Below are positions 44,524 to 54,887 of a stretch of 64,000 nt of DNA, one piece after another; the first letter of the stretch is position 1; the number at the start of each line of letters is the position of its first letter. Source of the stretch: CAVQBL01 sp963710715 (lineage in GTDB: Bacteria > Pseudomonadota > Gammaproteobacteria > DSM-16500); NCBI GenBank assembly GCA_963710715.1, contig CAVQBL010000015.1, positions 186,001-250,000 of the forward strand, read 5' to 3'. Below the pieces are notes generated by a model. That model saw only the letters and a list, made by a program, of their open reading frames with translations. It searched no databases and was not told the DNA's origin. The translations under genes and the position numbers were made by a program.

Positions 44524-45518
44524 CTATTCTTTATCTTTCAGTGAAGCCGGCGGCCAATTGTCTAAACGGGTTCCCAATGCAAGTCCATGGGATGCCAATA
44601 CATTTTTAATTTCTGTTAGTGATTTTTTACCCAAATTTGGCGTTTTTAACAAATCTGTTTCTGTGCGTTGGATTAAATCACCAATATAGAAAATATTTTC
44701 CGCTTTTAAGCAATTTGCTGATCGCACAGTTAATTCAAGATCATCAACAGGACGCAAAAAGAGTGGATTCACTGCTGCCTGTTCGCTTATGTCTTTTGCA
44801 ATAAGTGATGATTTTAAATCAACGAATGGCGCCAGCTGTTGCTGCAAAATAGTTGCTGAGCGTCGTATTGCTTCTTCAGGATCTAATGTACCGTTAGTTT
44901 CAAGATCAATGACTAATTTGTCTAAGTCAGTACGTTGTTCAACACGTGCGTTTTCTACAGAATAAGCAACTTTACGCACTGGGCTAAAACTTGCATCTAA
45001 GTGCAATACGCCAATAGATGCTTTTTCTTCGCTGCCTGCACGATAACGAAGTGAAGCTGTTTGATAGCCTCTGCCTAATACAACTTTCAATGTCATATTA
45101 AGTGAACCTGTATCGTTAAGATGGGCAATGACATGTTCTGGATTAACAATTTCAACATCGTGTTCTAGTTCAATATCACCTGCTGTCACTAAACCAGGAC
45201 CTTTTTTGTTAAGCTTTAATGTAACTTCTTCACGACCATGCAAGCTTTACTGCAACATTTTTCAGATTTAAAAGAATCTCAATCACATCTTCTTGTACAC
45301 CCGGAATAGCACCATACTCATGTAATACGCCATCTATTTTGGCTTCAACGATGGCGGCGCCCGGCATAGAAGAAAATAAAATTCTACGTAAGTGTTGTCC
45401 CTAAAGTATGCCCAAAGCCACGTTCTAAAGGCTCTAATGTGATTTTCGCATGAAAAGGTGAGATTGTTTCAACAGCAATTTCACGAGGGGTTAAAAAATC
45501 ATATGGATTATTTTGCAT
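44524..45518 (-). CDS. rpoA: RNA polymerase alpha subunit (two apparent one-base insertions)
   Basis: RpoA nucleates RNA polymerase assembly and its C-terminal domain contacts UP elements and activators. The N-terminal domain begins MQNNPYDFLTPREI and holds LERGFGHTLGTTL. The alpha-CTD contains NCLKAENIFYIGDLIQ and LTEIKNVLASHG. Extra bases near 45388 and 45241 break the frame inside conserved sequence. Reading across them gives a normal protein of about 330 residues. I treat them as sequence errors. Confidence 0.93.
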
Positions 45519-45548
45519 GTAACAACCTCATCAACTCCAAAAGATTAT

Positions 45549-46166
45549 TTAGAGTAATAACTCAACAATTAACTTTTCATTTATATCAGATGGTAAATCT
45601 GTTCTCTCAGGTGGCTCTTTAAATAAGCCCTTGAGTTCATTTAGATCGACTTCCAACCAACTACAACTTGGCCTAGCTTGTGCTAAAGTCAGCGCCGATT
45701 GAATACGAAGCTGTTTTTTAGCTTTTTCTCTAACACTAACCACATCACCCGACATCAGTGTAAATGACGGAATATTGACAGCTTTACCATTCACTAAAAT
45801 AGCACGATGGCTAACTAATTGTCTCGCTTCAGCTCGTGTGGAACCAAAACCCATTCTATACACTACATTATCCAACCTACTTTCTAAAAGCTTCAATAAA
45901 TTTTCACCGGTTGAACCCTTCAGACGTGCAGCTTTTTTAAAATAATTTCTAAATTGTCTTTCCAAAATTCCATAAATGCGGCGTGACTTTTTGTTTTTCA
46001 CGCAACTGAGTGCCGTATTCTGTTTCACGACCACGACGTGCGCCATGCATACCTGGTGGTGTATCTAATTTACATTTTGAATTTAAAGCACTTACGCCAC
46101 TTTTTAATGAAAGATCGCACTCTCTCTGCGAGCTAATTTACATCTTGGTCCAAGATATCTTGCCAT
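45549..46166 (-). CDS. rpsD: 30S ribosomal protein S4 (frame broken twice)
   Basis: S4 binds 16S rRNA early and, in many bacteria, represses the alpha operon. It starts MARYLGPRCKLARRE at 46166, has PPGMHGARRGRETEYG, and continues to SRLDNVVYRMGFGSTRAEAR. Frame changes lie near 46115 and 45983. Confidence 0.93.
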
Positions 46167-46187
46167 CCACCTTCTCTCCTACTACTC

Positions 46188-46712
46188 TTATACACGACGC
46201 TTCTTGGAATCACGGCAGCCATTAAAAGGAATACCGGTTGCATCAGTAATTGATATAATTTTTAATCCTGCAGCATGCAAAGATCGAATTGCTGATTCTC
46301 TGCCAGGGCCAGGACCATTCACACGGACTTGCACATTTTTCATGCCAAAGTTTTCGATAGCAGCTTGCGCAACACTTGTCGCAGCTTCACCTGCTGCATA
46401 AGGAGTTGATTTACGCGATCCACGATAACCACAACTCGCTGCACTCGACCAAGCAATTGTATTACCTTGAACATCGGTAATCGTTACAATGGTATTGTTA
46501 AACGATGCATGAATATGCGCTATGCCATCGGCTATTTGCTTTTTAGCTTTCTTTTTTCCACGTGCTGGCTTTTCAGCAGTGCCGGTACCCGTTCCTGTCG
46601 TAGTTTGATCGTCGTCGGCCATTGCACCTTCGGCATTTTGCATTTTTACCGCAGCGCTTTTTGCAGACTTAGCGGCTGTTGCCTCACTTGGTTTCTTTTG
46701 ATTCGCTGCCAT
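46188..46712 (-). CDS. rpsK: 30S ribosomal protein S11 with a long N-terminal extension
   Basis: The C-terminal 125 residues are a normal S11: GIAHIHASFNNTIVTITD, GPGPGRESAIR and NGCRDSKKRRV. About 50 extra N-terminal residues precede it, with Lys/Ala-rich, acidic and TTTGTGTGT parts, low complexity and unlike the usual short S11 start. The frame is intact, and the ATG at 46712 is next to rpsM. A later start is possible but none has a clear ribosome-binding site. Confidence 0.92.
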   Translation of the reverse strand: MAANQKKPSEATAAKSAKSAAVKMQNAEGAMADDDQTTTGTGTGTAEKPARGKKKAKKQIADGIAHIHASFNNTIVTITDVQGNTIAWSSAASCGYRGSRKSTPYAAGEAATSVAQAAIENFGMKNVQVRVNGPGPGRESAIRSLHAAGLKIISITDATGIPFNGCRDSKKRRV

Positions 46713-46753
46713 TGCTAATTATTTTCCTAACTTAAATTATGATACATACCCAA

Positions 46754-47109
46754 TTACTCATTATTACCTTTACGTTTACCTTTACGCGTTCTAGCATTAG
46801 TTCGGGTACGCTGACCACGCACAGGCAAACCACGACGATGACGTAAACCTCTATATGCACCTAATTCAATGAGTCGCTTTATATTCATAGCAACTTCACG
46901 TCGCAAGTCACCTTCAACGCGTAGTTTAGCAATTTCACCACGTAAGCCTTCTAATTCGCTTCAGAAAAATCTTTTACTTTTTTTCTGGATTAATTTTTGC
47001 TGCCTTGCAAATCGCACTCGCTCTATTCCGGCCAACACCATAAATAGCGGTAAGCCCAATCACAATGTGCTTTTGCACTGGTATATTTACGCCTGCAATA
47101 CGGCGCCAT
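46754..47109 (-). CDS. rpsM: 30S ribosomal protein S13 (frame broken twice)
   Basis: It contains RIAGVNIPVQKHIVIGL, YGVGRNRA, and the C-terminal LRHRRGLPVRGQRTRTNART. One extra base lies in the second codon region (about 47104) and a base is missing near 46957. It bridges the 30S head and 50S subunit. Confidence 0.93.
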
Positions 47110-47200
47110 TCAATCACTCCTACAATACAAACCACTATCCACACACAAAGGGGGATGAGTTTAATATTAAAATAATAGAAAATCAAGCTCTTAGGGAAAA

Positions 47201-47314
47201 TTAACCTTGTTTTTGCTTATGTCGCTTTTCTTTACAAATAATACGCACAATACCTTTTCTGCGAACAATTTTACAATTGCGACAAATTTTTTTTACTGAT
47301 GCACCTACTTTCAT
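47201..47314 (-). CDS. rpmJ: 50S ribosomal protein L36
   Basis: 37 residues, MKVGASVKKICRNCKIVRRK then GIVRIICKEKRHKQKQG. It keeps the Cys-x2-Cys, Cys and His zinc ligands (zinc-binding form). It lies between secY and rpsM. Confidence 0.93.
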   Translation of the reverse strand: MKVGASVKKICRNCKIVRRKGIVRIICKEKRHKQKQG

Positions 47315-47327
47315 AAATTCACCTCAG

Positions 47328-48655
47328 TTAACCACTAACCCCACCACTCCGCAAATTTGCTTTTTTCAACAACGACTCATATTGATAAGACATAATATGA
47401 GCTTGGACTTGAGCCATAAAATCCATGACCACGACCACAATAATCAATAAAGAGGTACCGCCAAAATAAAATGGCACATTCCAAGCTAAAATCATAAACT
47501 CAGGCAGTAAGCAAACCAATGTGACATAAATTGCACCTGCCAAAGTTAAACGTGTCATCACCGTATCAATATATTTAGCCGTTTGCTCTCCTGGTCGAAT
47601 TCCAGGAATAAACGCGCCCGATTTCTTTAAATTATCTGCTGTTTCTCTTGGATTAAACACCAACGCGGTATAAAAAAAGCAGAAGAATATAATCCCAGCG
47701 CTAAATAATAACATATGCAGTGGTTGTCCTTGTTGTAAGGCAACGCTAATCGTACTTAACCATTCCATTCCTTTGCCTTGCCCAAACCATTGAGCGATAG
47801 TGGCAGGAAATAAAATAATACTGGATGCAAAAATGGGGGGAATAACACCCGCCATATTAATTTTTAATGGTAAATGGGTGCTTTGTGCCGAATAAACTTT
47901 GCCACCTTGCATACGTCGTGCATAATTGATCGTAATTCTGACGTTGCCACGTTCCACAAAAACAACAAACCCAACTACAGCCGCAACAACTGCAACAACA
48001 ATCAACAATAATGCGATAACTTGTAATTGACCTTCTCTCACTTGTTCCAAGGTCTTACCTAACGCCGCAGGCAACCCAGCAACAATACCTGCAAAAATAA
48101 TCAACGAAATACCATTACCAATACCACGTTCTGTCACTTGTTCACCTAGCCACATTAAAAACATGGTACCCGTTACTAATGTGAACGTAGTAGTAAAATA
48201 AAACGAAAATCCCGGCGCTAATGCGACATCGTGATGCCGCCAACATTTTTGAAACACCAAAGGCTTGAAAGATCGCCAAAATTACTGTGCCATACCGCGT
48301 ATATTTGTTAATTTTACGTTGCCCAGATTCACCTTCTTTTCTTAACTCGGAAAGTTGCGGCGATAATACTGTCAACAATTGGACAATAATCGACGCAGAA
48401 ATATATGGCATAATTCCTAATGCAAAAACACTAAATCGCATCAGCGCACCACCTGAAAACATATTAAACAAGCCAACTATATTATTTTGTTGGGCATTAA
48501 ATAATTCTTGCAATCGCTGCGGATTTAATCCAGGTACTGGAATATAAGAACCAATGCGAAACACAATAATTGCAAGAAGCACAAACAATAAGCGGTATTT
48601 TAAATCGGCTAATACCTGGATTGCCGCTACTGATGCTTGGCCTATTTATTCCCAT
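47328..48655 (-). CDS. secY: Protein translocase subunit SecY (frame broken)
   Basis: The channel subunit of the Sec translocon, ten membrane helices. Recognisable pieces are FRIGSYIPVPGLNPQRL, GLFNMFSGGALMRFSVFALG, TERGIGNGISLIIFAGIVAG, FNPRETADNLKKSGAFIPGIRPG and GGTSLLIIVVV. Frame changes lie near the start (about 48640) and near 48235. Confidence 0.94.
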
Positions 48656-48660
48656 TTACT

Positions 48661-49096
48661 TTATGCCTCGATTTTACCGTTCGCTGCTTCAATCGCTTTG
48701 CGTGCACCAGCTGAAATTGGAATATTGCGCACCGTAATAGCTCGCTCAAGCTTACCTGAAGCAATCAGTTTAATATATTTAGTATTGACTCTAATCAATC
48801 CTGCCGCTTTTAACGCATCGAAGTCGATCACATCAATATTTAACTTATTTAAATCGGATAAATCGTAATTCTTCACGCAACAATGATTTTCTTGAACGAA
48901 ATCCTGATTTAGGAATTCGTCTTTGCAACGGCATTTGACCGCCTTCAAAACCAAGCTTATGAAAACCACCCGCTCTTGCTCTTTGACCTTTATGACCACG
49001 ACCGCATGTTTTACCTTTGCCTGAACCAATGCCACGACCCACTCGTTTAGCAGGTGTTCTTGCACCTTTTGCAGGTTTTATTGTATTGAGGTTCAT
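48661..49096 (-). CDS. rplO: 50S ribosomal protein L15 (one frameshift)
   Basis: MNLNTIKPAKGARTPAKRVG and GHKGQRARAGG, then LSDLNKLNIDVIDFDALKAAGL. A base is added near 48863 (ELR followed by LSDLNK). Confidence 0.93.
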
Positions 49097-49098
49097 AC

Positions 49099-49305
49099 TT
49101 ACACTTCCTCTACTGATATGAGATGACTAACCTTGTTTATCATGCCGCGCGTGCAAGGTGTATCAGCAACAGTGACTGAATGACGCAAGCGACGTAAACC
49201 CAGACCTTTTATAGTTGCCTTATGTTTAGGTAACGCTGCAATGACGCTGCGGACTAACGTTACTTTTAATTGTGATTGTGTTGCTTGTTTTTTCTTAGTT
49301 GCCAT
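49099..49305 (-). CDS. rpmD: 50S ribosomal protein L30
   Basis: MATKKKQATQSQLKVTLVRS, then KATIKGLGLRRLRHSV and GMINKVSHLI. Intact, 68 residues from ATG 49305, overlapping the rpsE 3' end by a few bases. Confidence 0.92.
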   Translation of the reverse strand: MATKKKQATQSQLKVTLVRSVIAALPKHKATIKGLGLRRLRHSVTVADTPCTRGMINKVSHLISVEEV

Positions 49306-49818
49306 TATCTTCCCCAACGATCTCTTTAACTGTTTTTCCGCGCTTAGCAGCAACATATTCAGGTGTCGTCATATTTTCGAGTGCTTTTAGTGTTGCTCTG
49401 ACTACGTTAATAGGATTGGTAGATCCAATAATTTTAGCCAAGATATTTTTCACACCCAATACTTCAAATACAGCTCGCATTGCACCACCAGCAATAATTC
49501 CTGTACCTTCTGATGCGGGCTTCATGAAGACTCTTGGTTGCAGCCATGTTTTCCATTGACTTGTGCATGTAAAGTATCACCTTTTAACACGACATGACGC
49601 ATATTCTTACGTGCGCTCTCTAATGATTTTTGAATGGCAACTGGCACTTCACGTGCTTTACCACGGCCAATACCAATGCGGCCATTACCATCACCGACGA
49701 CGGTTATAGCAGCAAAACTAAAAATTTTACCGCCTTTTACTACCTTAGCATTACGAGAAACTGCGACTAACTTTTCTATCATGCCATCACTTTTTGTCGT
49801 TTGGTCATAACTCGCCAT
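49295..49818 (-). CDS. rpsE: 30S ribosomal protein S5 (frameshifted near 49540)
   Basis: GMIEKLVAVSRNAKVVKGGK and GDGNGRIGIGRGKAREVP, then MKPASEGTGIIAGGAMRAV and GSTNPINVVRAT. Two extra bases around 49535-49545 split the protein within VNGKHGATRVFMKPA. Confidence 0.93.
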
Positions 49819-49827
49819 AATTAACCC

Positions 49828-50180
49828 TTAAAATTCTAATCCGCCTTCTCTTGCTGCATCTGCCAATGCTTTAACACGACCATGATATCTAAAACCTGAT
49901 CGGTCAAATGCAACCTGTTTTACACCTGCATCGATGGCACGCTCTGCAACCAATTTACCAACCAGTTTAGCTGCCTCAATATTACCTGTTGATTTGAGCT
50001 TACTTTTAAGTTTTTATCCAACGTAGATGCACTGGCAAGCACACGATCACTTGTTGGTGCAATAACTTGAGCATAGATATGACGTGGTGTTTTATGCACA
50101 CACAAACGTGTCACCTCTTGCTCGCGGATCGACATGCGTCCACGCTTTGCTCTACGTAATCTTTCAACCTTTTTTTTCAT
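49828..50180 (-). CDS. rplR: 50S ribosomal protein L18 (one frameshift)
   Basis: MKKKVERLRRAKRGRMSIRE, HIYAQVIAPTSDRVLASAST, then AAKLVGKLVAERAIDAGVKQ and FDRSGFRYHGRVKALADAAR in another frame. The break is near 50005. L18 carries 5S rRNA to the ribosome. Confidence 0.93.
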
Positions 50181-50190
50181 GTTAAATACC

Positions 50191-50760
50191 TTACTTTTTC
50201 TTCGTTTCTTTAATCTCAACGATTTCATTTGAGTAACGAATACCTTTACCTTTATATGGCTCTGGTCCACGAACGGCTCTAATCATAGATGCCACATGAC
50301 CCACTAAATGGTTATCCACGCCTTTGACTACAACTTCAGTCAGACTTGGAGCTTCAATAGTAATTCCTTCGGGTGCCGTGATATTCACTGGATGCGAGAA
50401 TCCAATGCTCAAGGTTAAAACTTTACCTTTCACTTGCGCACGATAACCCACACCCACGAGTACTAATTTACGTTCAAATCCTTGAGACACACCTTGAACC
50501 ATTTTCGCAATCTTGGAACGTATTGTCCCAACAATTGATTTATGTAATTTGGCACCTGTTCCTTTGCGGAAATAATCACCTTTATTGGGTTGGAAATTAA
50601 GTTGATTATTTTCCAAATTAATTTGCACAAAAGGATGTATTGGAATGACTACATTTCCTTTTGGGCCTTTGATAGCAAGTTTTTGGTCGTTGATTTTAAC
50701 TTCAACTCCAGAGGGAACTGCTACTGGTTTTCTACCTACTCTTGATGTTGACGTAGACAT
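50191..50760 (-). CDS. rplF: 50S ribosomal protein L6
   Basis: About 189 residues from ATG 50760 (MSTSTSRVGRKPVAVPSGVE), with KSIVGTIRSKIAKMVQGVSQ and the C-terminal GPEPYKGKGIRYSNE. Intact. Confidence 0.95.
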   Translation of the reverse strand: MSTSTSRVGRKPVAVPSGVEVKINDQKLAIKGPKGNVVIPIHPFVQINLENNQLNFQPNKGDYFRKGTGAKLHKSIVGTIRSKIAKMVQGVSQGFERKLVLVGVGYRAQVKGKVLTLSIGFSHPVNITAPEGITIEAPSLTEVVVKGVDNHLVGHVASMIRAVRGPEPYKGKGIRYSNEIVEIKETKKK

Positions 50761-50770
50761 ATTCTCTCCG

Positions 50771-51166
50771 TTACTCAACGACACATAATATTTCACCGCC
50801 CAGCTTTTGCGCACGGGCAGCACGTTCTGTCATCACCCCTTTAGGTGTTGAAACAACGGTTGTCCCCATGCCAGAACGCACGGTGGGTAATTCTTTATGT
50901 CCTTTATACACGCGCAAACCAGGGCGACTTACGCGGCTAATTTTTTCAATAACGGGCCGACCTTGGTAGTACTTCAACATAACATTGATATCTTTTTTAC
51001 CATCAGCAGAAAGCACTTCCATGCCTTCAATATAGCCTTCTTCTTGTAACACTTTTAAAATCGCAATTTTAAGCTGCGAGGCTGGCATTTTAACCTGCTT
51101 TTCGCCAACAGCTTGTGCATTACGCATGCGTGTTAACATATCTGCTATTGGATCTTGCATTGACAT
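50771..51166 (-). CDS. rpsH: 30S ribosomal protein S8
   Basis: 131 residues, intact: MSMQDPIADMLTRMRNAQAV and TVVSTPKGVMTERAA. In E. coli S8 represses the spc operon. A palindromic repeat fragment separates it from rpsN. Confidence 0.95.
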   Translation of the reverse strand: MSMQDPIADMLTRMRNAQAVGEKQVKMPASQLKIAILKVLQEEGYIEGMEVLSADGKKDINVMLKYYQGRPVIEKISRVSRPGLRVYKGHKELPTVRSGMGTTVVSTPKGVMTERAARAQKLGGEILCVVE

Positions 51167-51182
51167 ATTTTAAATACCCCTT

Positions 51183-51243
51183 ATTGCAACGTTCCCCTGG
51201 ATTGCTTCACCCGCGCAAAGAACGCGGGGTTCGCAATGACGAG
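51183..51243. repeat. Palindromic repeat fragment inside the spc operon
   Basis: AACGTTCCCCTGGATTGCTT and GGGGTTCGCAATGACGAG match half of the dispersed repeat. It lies in the rpsN-rpsH gap, inside an operon that is normally tightly packed. Confidence 0.7.
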
Positions 51244-51245
51244 GA

Positions 51246-51551
51246 CTACCAGCTTGCCTTATGCATGCCAGGAACTAAACCATTCATCACAGCATTTCGC
51301 ATGTGTATTCTGCACAATCCCGTCAATCTGTTATAAGCACGAGATCTTCCGCATAATCTGCAGCGATGGCGTTGACGTGAACGACTTGAGTCACGTGGCA
51401 TTGCTTGCAGTTTAAGTTGTGCATCCCAACGTTCTTCTTCGCCGAGATTCATGTTTGTAATAATCGCCTTAAGCTTGAGTCGCTTAGCTTGGTGTTTCTT
51501 ATTTAACAAAGTGCGTTTTTTTTCACGCTCAGTCATTGAAGTTTTAGCCAT
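51246..51551 (-). CDS. rpsN: 30S ribosomal protein S14
   Basis: 101 residues, intact: MAKTSMTEREKKRTLLNKKH, QAMPRDSSRSRQRHRCRLCG. It has only one Cys pair member (CRLCG without the second pair), i.e. the longer C-minus form. Confidence 0.95.
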   Translation of the reverse strand: MAKTSMTEREKKRTLLNKKHQAKRLKLKAIITNMNLGEEERWDAQLKLQAMPRDSSRSRQRHRCRLCGRSRAYNRLTGLCRIHMRNAVMNGLVPGMHKASW

Positions 51552-51557
51552 AGTGTC

Positions 51558-52109
51558 TTAGCTCACTTCTTTTTCTTTAAATGGGAAATTAAATGCTTCC
51601 AATAAAGCAAGTGCTTCTTTATTGGTTTTTGCTGAAGTTGTAATAGTAATATCTAAACCTCTGAGTGCATCAACCTTATCATACTCAATTTCAGGAAACA
51701 CGATTTGTTCTTTAAACCCTAAACTATAATTTCCACGACCATCAAATGATCTAATACTTAAGCCACGAAAATCACGTACTCGCGGTAAAGCAATCGAAAT
51801 TAATCGATCTAAAAATTCATACATGCGTTGACCACGTAAGGTAACTTTGCAACCAATTGGCCAACCTTCACGAAGTTTGAAACCAGCAATAGATTTGCGT
51901 GACAAAGTTGAAACAGGTTTTTGGCCTGCAATTTTTTCCATGTCAGCCATTGCTGAAGTAATAACTTTTTTATCTTCCATCGCTTCGCCCACACCCATGT
52001 TTAGGGTAATTTTGACAATGCGTGGCACTTGCATGACTGAATGATAGCCAAACTTATTCATCAGTTTTGGTACTACATCTTTTCTATAACTTTCCTGCAA
52101 TCTTGCCAT
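51558..52109 (-). CDS. rplE: 50S ribosomal protein L5
   Basis: 183 residues, intact: MARLQESYRKDVVPKLMNKF, KITLNMGVGEA, FRGLSIRSFDGRGNYSLGFK. It binds 5S rRNA. Confidence 0.95.
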   Translation of the reverse strand: MARLQESYRKDVVPKLMNKFGYHSVMQVPRIVKITLNMGVGEAMEDKKVITSAMADMEKIAGQKPVSTLSRKSIAGFKLREGWPIGCKVTLRGQRMYEFLDRLISIALPRVRDFRGLSIRSFDGRGNYSLGFKEQIVFPEIEYDKVDALRGLDITITTSAKTNKEALALLEAFNFPFKEKEVS

Positions 52110-52127
52110 AACATCACCTTCATTACA

Positions 52128-52447
52128 TTACACGTCAATAACTTCATCATTGGATTTAAACACACGCACCTTTCGACCATCTTCAAGAGTTTTAATTCCA
52201 ACTCGGCTGCCTTTTTCAGTAGCAGGATCATAAAGCATCACGTTTGAGCGATGAACGGGTAATGTTTTCAGCACAATCCCACCACGATCACCTGTGTTAG
52301 GATTTGCTTTAACATGCTTTTTAACTGTATTGATACCTTCAATTAATAATTTTTCGCCGCGCATCAAAACAGTAACACAACGCCTTTATTACCTTTGTCT
52401 TTACCAGCAATGACAATGACTTCATCGCCTTTTTTAATCTTATTCAT
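52128..52447 (-). CDS. rplX: 50S ribosomal protein L24 (one frameshift)
   Basis: MNKIKKGDEVIVIAGKDKGN in one frame, then RGEKLLIEGINTVKKHVKAN and DRGGIVLKTLPVHRSNVML in another. A base is added near 52375. Confidence 0.93.
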
Positions 52448-52448
52448 A

Positions 52449-52829
52449 TCATCTCTTCTCTACTAACACTTCTGGCGCCAAGGAGATAATTTTCATAAAG
52501 TTTTCTCCACGTAACTCTCGAGTAATAGGCCCGAAAATACGTGTTCCTATTGGTTGCATTTGTGCATTTAGCAACACGACTGCATTTTCATCAAAGCGAA
52601 TTGCTGAACCATCAGGGCGTCTTATCCCTTTACGTGTTCTAACAATAACAGCATTCAAGACTTCTCCTTTTTTAACTTTGCCACGCGGAATAGCTTCTTT
52701 TACACTCACTTTAATCACATCACCAATATTGGCATAACGGCGTCGTGATCCACCTAGTACTTTTATACACATCACGCGACGCGCACCGCTATTATCCGCC
52801 ACATCAAGAATTGTCTGCGTTTGAATCAT
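52449..52829 (-). CDS. rplN: 50S ribosomal protein L14
   Basis: 126 residues from ATG 52829 (MIQTQTILDVADNSGARRVM), intact, with GKVKKGEVLNAVIVRTRKGI and SLAPEVL near the end. Confidence 0.95.
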   Translation of the reverse strand: MIQTQTILDVADNSGARRVMCIKVLGGSRRRYANIGDVIKVSVKEAIPRGKVKKGEVLNAVIVRTRKGIRRPDGSAIRFDENAVVLLNAQMQPIGTRIFGPITRELRGENFMKIISLAPEVLVEKR

Positions 52830-52994
52830 GCTTAACTCCAATTTTTATTCGATCCCGTGTTAGTCACACGAAAGACCGCCAATATTATCACTATTGTATT
52901 TGTTTAAAAATAAAAAAAGCGTATTTTTAAATTTTTTTTTGCCCCCTTTGAAAAAGGGGCGTAAAAGCTTATATCACTTCCTCTTCCATCTTCT

Positions 52995-53245
52995 CTAAAA
53001 CTTAACCAACACCCAATGCTTAGTCTTCGATAAAGGGCGGCTTTCTTTAATCATAACAATATCACCGATATTGCAGGTATTTTCTTCATCATGTGCATTC
53101 ATCTTAGAAAAGCGGCGTAAATATTTTCCATAGAGTGGATGCTTAACTTTACGCTCCACTTGAACAACAATGGTTTTATTCATCTTATTACTGACGACTT
53201 TCCCAATCACTGTTCGACCTGATGCTTGTTCTGTTCTGTCATCAT
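52995..53245 (-). CDS. rpsQ: 30S ribosomal protein S17 (frame break near the start)
   Basis: Starts MTEQNKHQ at 53242-53245; the body reads RTVIGKVVSNKMNKTIVVQV and HWVLVKF in the next frame (change near 53215). It overlaps the end of rpmC. Confidence 0.9.
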
Positions 53246-53436
53246 GCTTTGAACCTTCTTTTTCTCGTAAAACTGTTTTAAACGTGCAATTGATCTTCTG
53301 ACATTTTTAAAAAGATGCGGTTTTGGCTTTGCCCAACACCTTTTTGAATGCGTAAGTTAAATTGCTCTTTAAATAAAGCAAGCAATTCTTCTTCAAGATC
53401 TTTTACTGTTTTATTTCGTAATTCACTCGCTTTCAT
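53241..53436 (-). CDS. rpmC: 50S ribosomal protein L29 (one frameshift)
   Basis: MKASELRNKTVKDLEEELLA, LRIQKGVGQSQNRI, then RRSIARLKTVLREKEG in another frame (break near 53312). ATG overlaps the rplP stop (TAATG). The 3' end is approximate. Confidence 0.9.
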
Positions 53437-53848
53437 TACATTATCGTCCGAGTTTCAAATGCTGTTTTAACAGGTAATTTAGCAGCAGCCAATCTAAATG
53501 CTTCACGTGCAAAATCTTCCGTAACCCCTTCAATTTCAAACATCATGCGTCCTGGTTGAACCAATGCAACCCAATATTCGACGTTACCTTTACCGTACCC
53601 ATTCGCACTTCAAGCGGCTTTTTAGTAATGGGTTTATCAGGAAAAATTCTAATCCAGACTTTACCACCACGTTTCATATGACGAGACATCGCTCGACGTG
53701 CTGCTTCAATTTGTCGTGAAGTAATTTGGCCAAGTTCAACAGATTTTAAGCCAAATTCACCAAAGCTAACTTTATTTCCTCGAGTAGCAACACCACGATT
53801 GCGACCTTTAAATTGTTTGCGGTATTTTGTACGCTTTGGCTGCAACAT
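53436..53848 (-). CDS. rplP: 50S ribosomal protein L16 (one frameshift)
   Basis: MLQPKRTKYRKQFKGRNRGV, SFGEFGLKSVELGQITSRQI, then the C-terminal MMFEIEGVTEDFAREAFRLA and KLPVKTAFETR. The break is near 53592. Confidence 0.93.
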
Positions 53849-53851
53849 TGA

Positions 53852-54539
53852 TTACTTCTCCTGTTTCCCTGAAGCTTTTTCAGTTGCAGCTTCAGTTTGT
53901 TCTTTATCACCAATCACTTCACCTTTAAAAATCCACACTTTGACGCCAATAACACCATAGGTGGTAAATGCTTCAGCAAGTGCCGTAATCAATATCAGCA
54001 CGCAATGTATGTAACGGAACACGACCTTCGCGATACCATTCGCTACGAGCAATTTCAGCACCACCTAATCTTCCGCTGACACAAATCTTAATCCCTATGG
54101 CACCTGAACGCAGTGCTGTTGTCACAGCACGCTTCATTGCACGTCTAAACATAACGCGTTTTTCTAATTGTTGCGCAACAGATTCAGCAACTAATTTCGC
54201 ATCCAATTCAGGTTTGCGAACTTCTTCAATACTGACATGAACTGGCACTTTTACAATCTTAGCTAATTTCATCACGTAAGGCTTCAACTTCTTTACCGCT
54301 CTTACCAATAATCACCCCAGGTCGTGCAGTATAAACAGTAATTTTTGCATTACGAGCAGGTCGATCAATTTGAATGCGGCTAATTCCAGCTAGCGCTAAT
54401 TTTTTACGTAAAAACTCACGAACCTTTAAGATCTGCGCACAAAGTATCAGCAAAATCTTTAGATGGATGCATACCATCTTGATGCCCAGTCTTTGACAAT
54501 GCCTAAGCGTATGCCGAGTGGATTAACTTTTTGTCCCAT
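53852..54539 (-). CDS. rpsC: 30S ribosomal protein S3 (several frameshifts)
   Basis: MGQKVNPLGIRLGIVKDW at the start, then IRIKLALAGISRIQI-like and RPGVIIGKSGKEVEALRDE (KH domain), RRAMKRAV, ALRSGAIGIKICVSGRLGGA and GVIGVKVWIFKGEV. Breaks lie near 54470, 54430, 54265 and 53990. Confidence 0.93.
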
Positions 54540-54556
54540 TACTTTTTACTCCCTCA

Positions 54557-54885
54557 TCAGATAACAACGACTGTAATATGACAAGTGGGTTTCAATATTT
54601 GACATCCACGACCTTTTGCTCTTGCGTGCATACGTTTATATGTAGGACCTTGATCAGCAAAAACTTTTGCGACTTTTAAGTTCATCAATATCAGCACCTT
54701 CATTATGCTCAGCATTAGCAATTGCTGAATCTAGAACTTTTTTAACAACTGCAGCTGCTTTTTTAGTGCTAAATTTTAAAATATCTAATGCACGATCGAC
54801 CGGCAACCCACGAATCTGATCGCATACCAGTCTGGCATTTTTGTGGCAGATAGCTTGCAAATTTTAATTTTGCTGCAACTTCCAT
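54557..54885 (-). CDS. rplV: 50S ribosomal protein L22 (two frameshifts)
   Basis: MEVAAKLKF start at 54885, CDQIRGLPVDRALDILKFST and the C-terminal ARAKGRGCQILKPTCHITVV. Breaks lie near 54855 and 54670. Confidence 0.92.
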
Positions 54886-54887
54886 TC

